Shown here piece after piece: positions 61,991 through 64,000 of a DNA stretch of 64,000 nucleotides; within the stretch, counting starts at the first letter, position 1, and every line of letters begins with the position of its first letter. The notes beneath the pieces are model-generated. The model did no database searches. It was given only the letters and a program-made list of their open reading frames with translations, and had not been told where the DNA came from. The stretch is from assembly GCA_965243265.1 (NCBI GenBank), contig CBDEUL010000007.1, positions 1 through 64,000 on the forward strand. The letters are read 5' to 3'. The position numbers and the translations under genes were made by a program. Source of the DNA: Flavicella sp965243265 (lineage in GTDB: Bacteria; Bacteroidota; Bacteroidia; Flavobacteriales; Flavobacteriaceae).

Positions 61991-63009
61991 TGAAAGGTGT
62001 ATTACTCGTTAATTTAGGGTCTCCAGACACCCCAAACCCTAAAGATGTAAAAAAATATTTAAAAGAATTTTTAATGGACGAACGTGTTATTGACACAAAC
62101 GTAATTATGAGAAATATTCTTGTAAAAGGTATTATCTTAAACACACGTCCTAAAAAATCTGCTGAGGCTTACCAGAAAATCTGGTGGAAAGATGGTTCTC
62201 CTTTAGTAGTCATTTCTGAAAGATTTCATAAAAAACTAAAAGAGAAAACAAATATTCCTATTGAATTAGGAATGCGTTATGGCTCAGGAAACATAAAAGA
62301 AGGTTATGAAAAACTACACAAACAAGGAGTCACAGAAGTATTACTGATTCCTTTATATCCTCATTACGCTATGTCTTCTTTTGAAACTGTTGTTGAAAAA
62401 GCATACGAGGTACAAAAAAAGTTTTTTCCTAATATAACAACAGAGGTACTTCCTGCCTTTTATAACAATCCAGACTATATAAAAGTCATGAGCAACAATA
62501 TTAGTAATCATTTAAAAACATTTGATTACGATCATATCCTATTCTCATACCATGGAATACCTGAACGCCACATTTTAAAATCAGACACTACAAATTCTCA
62601 TTGTAAAATAGATGGTTCTTGTTGCGATAGCCCTTCAAAAGCTCACGAAACTTGTTATAGACATCAATGTTTTGAAACAACAAAAGAAATCGTAAAAAAA
62701 CTAGGTCTTAAAGAAGGAACTTACAGCAATTCTTTTCAATCTAGACTTGGTAGAGATCCTTGGTTAAAACCTTATACCGATTTTGAATTCGAAAGACTTC
62801 CAAAAGATGAAGGTAAAGAAAAATTAGCGGTCATCACTCCTGCTTTTGTTGCAGACTGTTTAGAAACACTCGAAGAAATTGCTATGGAAGGTGAACATCA
62901 ATTTAAAACAGCTGGCGGAAAATCATACAAGCATATTCCTTGTTTAAATGAAAATGATGACTGGGTAGCAACAATGCTTAAATGGATTGAAAACTGGCAC
63001 AATAAATAG
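61990..63009 (+). CDS. hemH: ferrochelatase
   Basis: The 339-residue enzyme inserts ferrous iron into protoporphyrin IX. It has LVNLGSPDTP at the start, IPLYPHYAMSSFETV, the catalytic histidine in FSYHGIPERH and FQSRLGRDPWLKPYTD, with the downstream acidic residues (ETLEEIAMEG) near the end. A cysteine-rich insertion follows the catalytic histidine (CKIDGSCC and CYRHQC). Four or five of these cysteines could hold an iron-sulfur cluster, as in some bacterial ferrochelatases, but this is not proven. Confidence 0.95.
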   Translation: MKGVLLVNLGSPDTPNPKDVKKYLKEFLMDERVIDTNVIMRNILVKGIILNTRPKKSAEAYQKIWWKDGSPLVVISERFHKKLKEKTNIPIELGMRYGSGNIKEGYEKLHKQGVTEVLLIPLYPHYAMSSFETVVEKAYEVQKKFFPNITTEVLPAFYNNPDYIKVMSNNISNHLKTFDYDHILFSYHGIPERHILKSDTTNSHCKIDGSCCDSPSKAHETCYRHQCFETTKEIVKKLGLKEGTYSNSFQSRLGRDPWLKPYTDFEFERLPKDEGKEKLAVITPAFVADCLETLEEIAMEGEHQFKTAGGKSYKHIPCLNENDDWVATMLKWIENWHNK

Positions 63010-63057
63010 TTAGCGTTATCTTAACCTTTAATTAACTTAAAAAAAGACTGTTCAATT

Positions 63058-63065
63058 TAAATTTG
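63058..63065 (+). promoter_or_regulatory. -7 element for the small lipoprotein gene
   Basis: TAAATTTG matches TAnnTTTG 28 bases before the ATG. Confidence 0.55.
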
Positions 63066-63093
63066 CAGCTCAAAAGTAAAGTGTTTTTAAATT

Positions 63094-63285
63094 ATGAAAT
63101 CGTTAAAATTTCTTTTAGTATTATTTATAGGAGCAGTAGTAACTACATCATGTGGATCCATGAGAGGTCGTGGTGACTGTGGTTTATCTAAATCTCTTAA
63201 AATTGAAAATATTCACGACACCAAAGAAGGTAAAATAATGCTTGTAGATAATCAATCTATTGATAGATTAAAAAACAACAGTTAA
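63094..63285 (+). CDS. small lipoprotein
   Basis: The 63-residue protein is nearly half signal peptide, with a hydrophobic LLVLFIGAVVTT and lipobox TTSC (Cys20) followed by GSMRGRGDCG. The short mature part has one further cysteine. I recognise no family. It has its own promoter and ends at a strong terminator, so it is likely expressed. It may act in the envelope near the haem genes, but no link is visible. Confidence 0.6.
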   Translation: MKSLKFLLVLFIGAVVTTSCGSMRGRGDCGLSKSLKIENIHDTKEGKIMLVDNQSIDRLKNNS

Positions 63286-63331
63286 TAAACAAAGCTCCCT
63301 TTCTTTTAAGGGGTTGCACAACACTAAATAC

Positions 63332-63374
63332 AACAAAAGGATTTGAAAATATATTTTCAAATCCTTTTGTTATT
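63332..63374. terminator. bidirectional terminator, 40-bp perfect palindrome
   Basis: Two exact 20-base arms (63332-63351 and 63352-63371) form a perfect palindrome with AT-rich ends. It sits between convergent genes and ends transcription from both sides. Confidence 0.85.
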
Positions 63375-63422
63375 TTAAGACATCTCCTTTACAAAGAATC
63401 TCCTCTATGATATCAAATCTAT

Positions 63423-63803
63423 TTAATTTTCAGTTATCGCTGTATTCTCACTCTCTTTAAGAGACTTTAAATGCGCCCTCCATTTTACTTTATTTTCTTT
63501 ACCCAACAAACTAAAAAACCTCTTGTTTATTGGTTTCATTGCTTTTCGGTATTCCTGTTTAAAAACCACAGGGTCTCCTGCTCCAAACTCCTCTTTAACC
63601 TTTTCATTTACAATAGCTCTTTCTAACAAAACATCATACACTTGAGACGAGATCTCTGGACTCAAATCTAAAACCTCATTCATTTCTTCCATCACTTTCT
63701 CTACTCGTAACTCCACCTGTGATTGCCCCACAACTACTACTCCATATAAAAGAAACAAAAAAACCAATAGCACTCCTTTATTCTTACTCTCCCCTAGAAA
63801 CAT
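63423..63803 (-). CDS. hypothetical exported protein
   Basis: I do not recognise this 126-residue protein. An N-terminal signal segment (VLLVFLFLLYGVVVV, cleavage near GQS) is followed by a charged, mostly helical domain (VELRVEKVMEEMNEVLDLSPEISSQ region) with no cysteines. The general look, a short helical periplasmic protein with LSPE-type motifs, recalls CpxP/Spy-like chaperones, but the similarity is weak. It is the last gene in the window; 63804-64000 shows no further gene that I can support. Confidence 0.55.
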   Translation of the reverse strand: MFLGESKNKGVLLVFLFLLYGVVVVGQSQVELRVEKVMEEMNEVLDLSPEISSQVYDVLLERAIVNEKVKEEFGAGDPVVFKQEYRKAMKPINKRFFSLLGKENKVKWRAHLKSLKESENTAITEN

Positions 63804-64000
63804 ATTTTATATAATTTTACATAAACACAATCTAAAGTTAACATTTTTAGCTATAAAACAAAAAAACACATCAAAAAAAGGAACAAATTAAAATTCATCC
63901 CTTTATATTGTTTTAAGCTATGGTTAATTACAGGTGGTTTACCTAATAAATTCTAAGTATACTACAACGTGTGCTTAGTCTCTAAATAAACTAGAGCCAA

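Noticed and set aside
63975..64000. The 3' end of another minus-strand gene at the window edge
   Set aside because: A few open codons ending SLFRD-stop can be read, but this is too short to support a gene.

Overview
The window is AT-rich, tightly packed chromosomal DNA from a bacterium of the Bacteroidota, almost certainly family Flavobacteriaceae. The evidence is the repeated TAnnTTTG -7 promoter element and weak Shine-Dalgarno signals. Family-typical genes point the same way: a split transketolase subunit, a DUF3276/PUR protein, DUF3810, two DUF1573 proteins, a PafA-type phosphatase, a long NusB and a GlmU-like nucleotidyltransferase. The genus cannot be settled from the sequence alone. There are no rRNA genes, CRISPR arrays or recognisable insertion sequences.

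Layout. 1-3.6 kb: polyphosphate/phosphohistidine phosphatases, a cyclophilin lipoprotein, an unknown lipoprotein and queE. 3.6-10.2 kb: an accessory island between queE and the transketolase N-subunit. It carries a compact five-gene operon: a small XRE regulator, a GHKL ATPase/histidine kinase with two ATPase domains, a receiver-domain protein, an HNH endonuclease and an adenine-specific DNA methyltransferase. Imperfect direct repeats flank the operon, followed by a nested inverted-repeat element and a DUF2200 gene. 10.2-25.3 kb: housekeeping genes (tkt N-subunit, dnaB, rRNA methyltransferase, M48 protease, relA/spoT, fur-like, purA, OstA-like, class III aminotransferase), then a nitric-oxide defence cluster (Rrf2 regulator, di-iron repair protein, truncated haemoglobin) and a cold-shock gene. 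25.4-32.9 kb: queD, idi, a two-component system and the nusB-DUF1573-yajC-ybbR-coaE operon. 33-42.7 kb: an ABC exporter with a one-base frameshift, a PUR protein, trmL, a methyltransferase, valS, a GlmU-like protein and a cyclophilin-FKBP fusion. 42.9-46.6 kb: tRNA-Gly, a 1016-residue modular surface or secreted protein, and a Lys-Tyr-Lys tRNA operon. 46.7-53.5 kb: an Mla-type lipid ABC pair, pafA, an E2 acyltransferase, an SDR protein and a small lipoprotein. 53.5-63 kb: a nearly complete haem pathway (hemA-C-D-B-L-E-F on the minus strand; an AraC regulator and hemH divergent on the plus strand). 63-64 kb: two small exported proteins.

How the genes work together. The haem cluster covers glutamyl-tRNA to protoporphyrinogen plus ferrochelatase; only the protoporphyrinogen oxidase step is missing. 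The Rrf2-RIC-trHb cluster looks like a nitrosative-stress unit. The accessory operon at 3972-9489 is the most unusual part. It combines restriction-modification components (HNH nuclease, methyltransferase) with two-component signalling components (phosphoacceptor histidine kinase, receiver) and a MORC-like GHKL ATPase. I infer that it is an anti-phage or anti-plasmid system in which phosphorelay and ATPase activity gate the nuclease. I do not recognise it as a named system.
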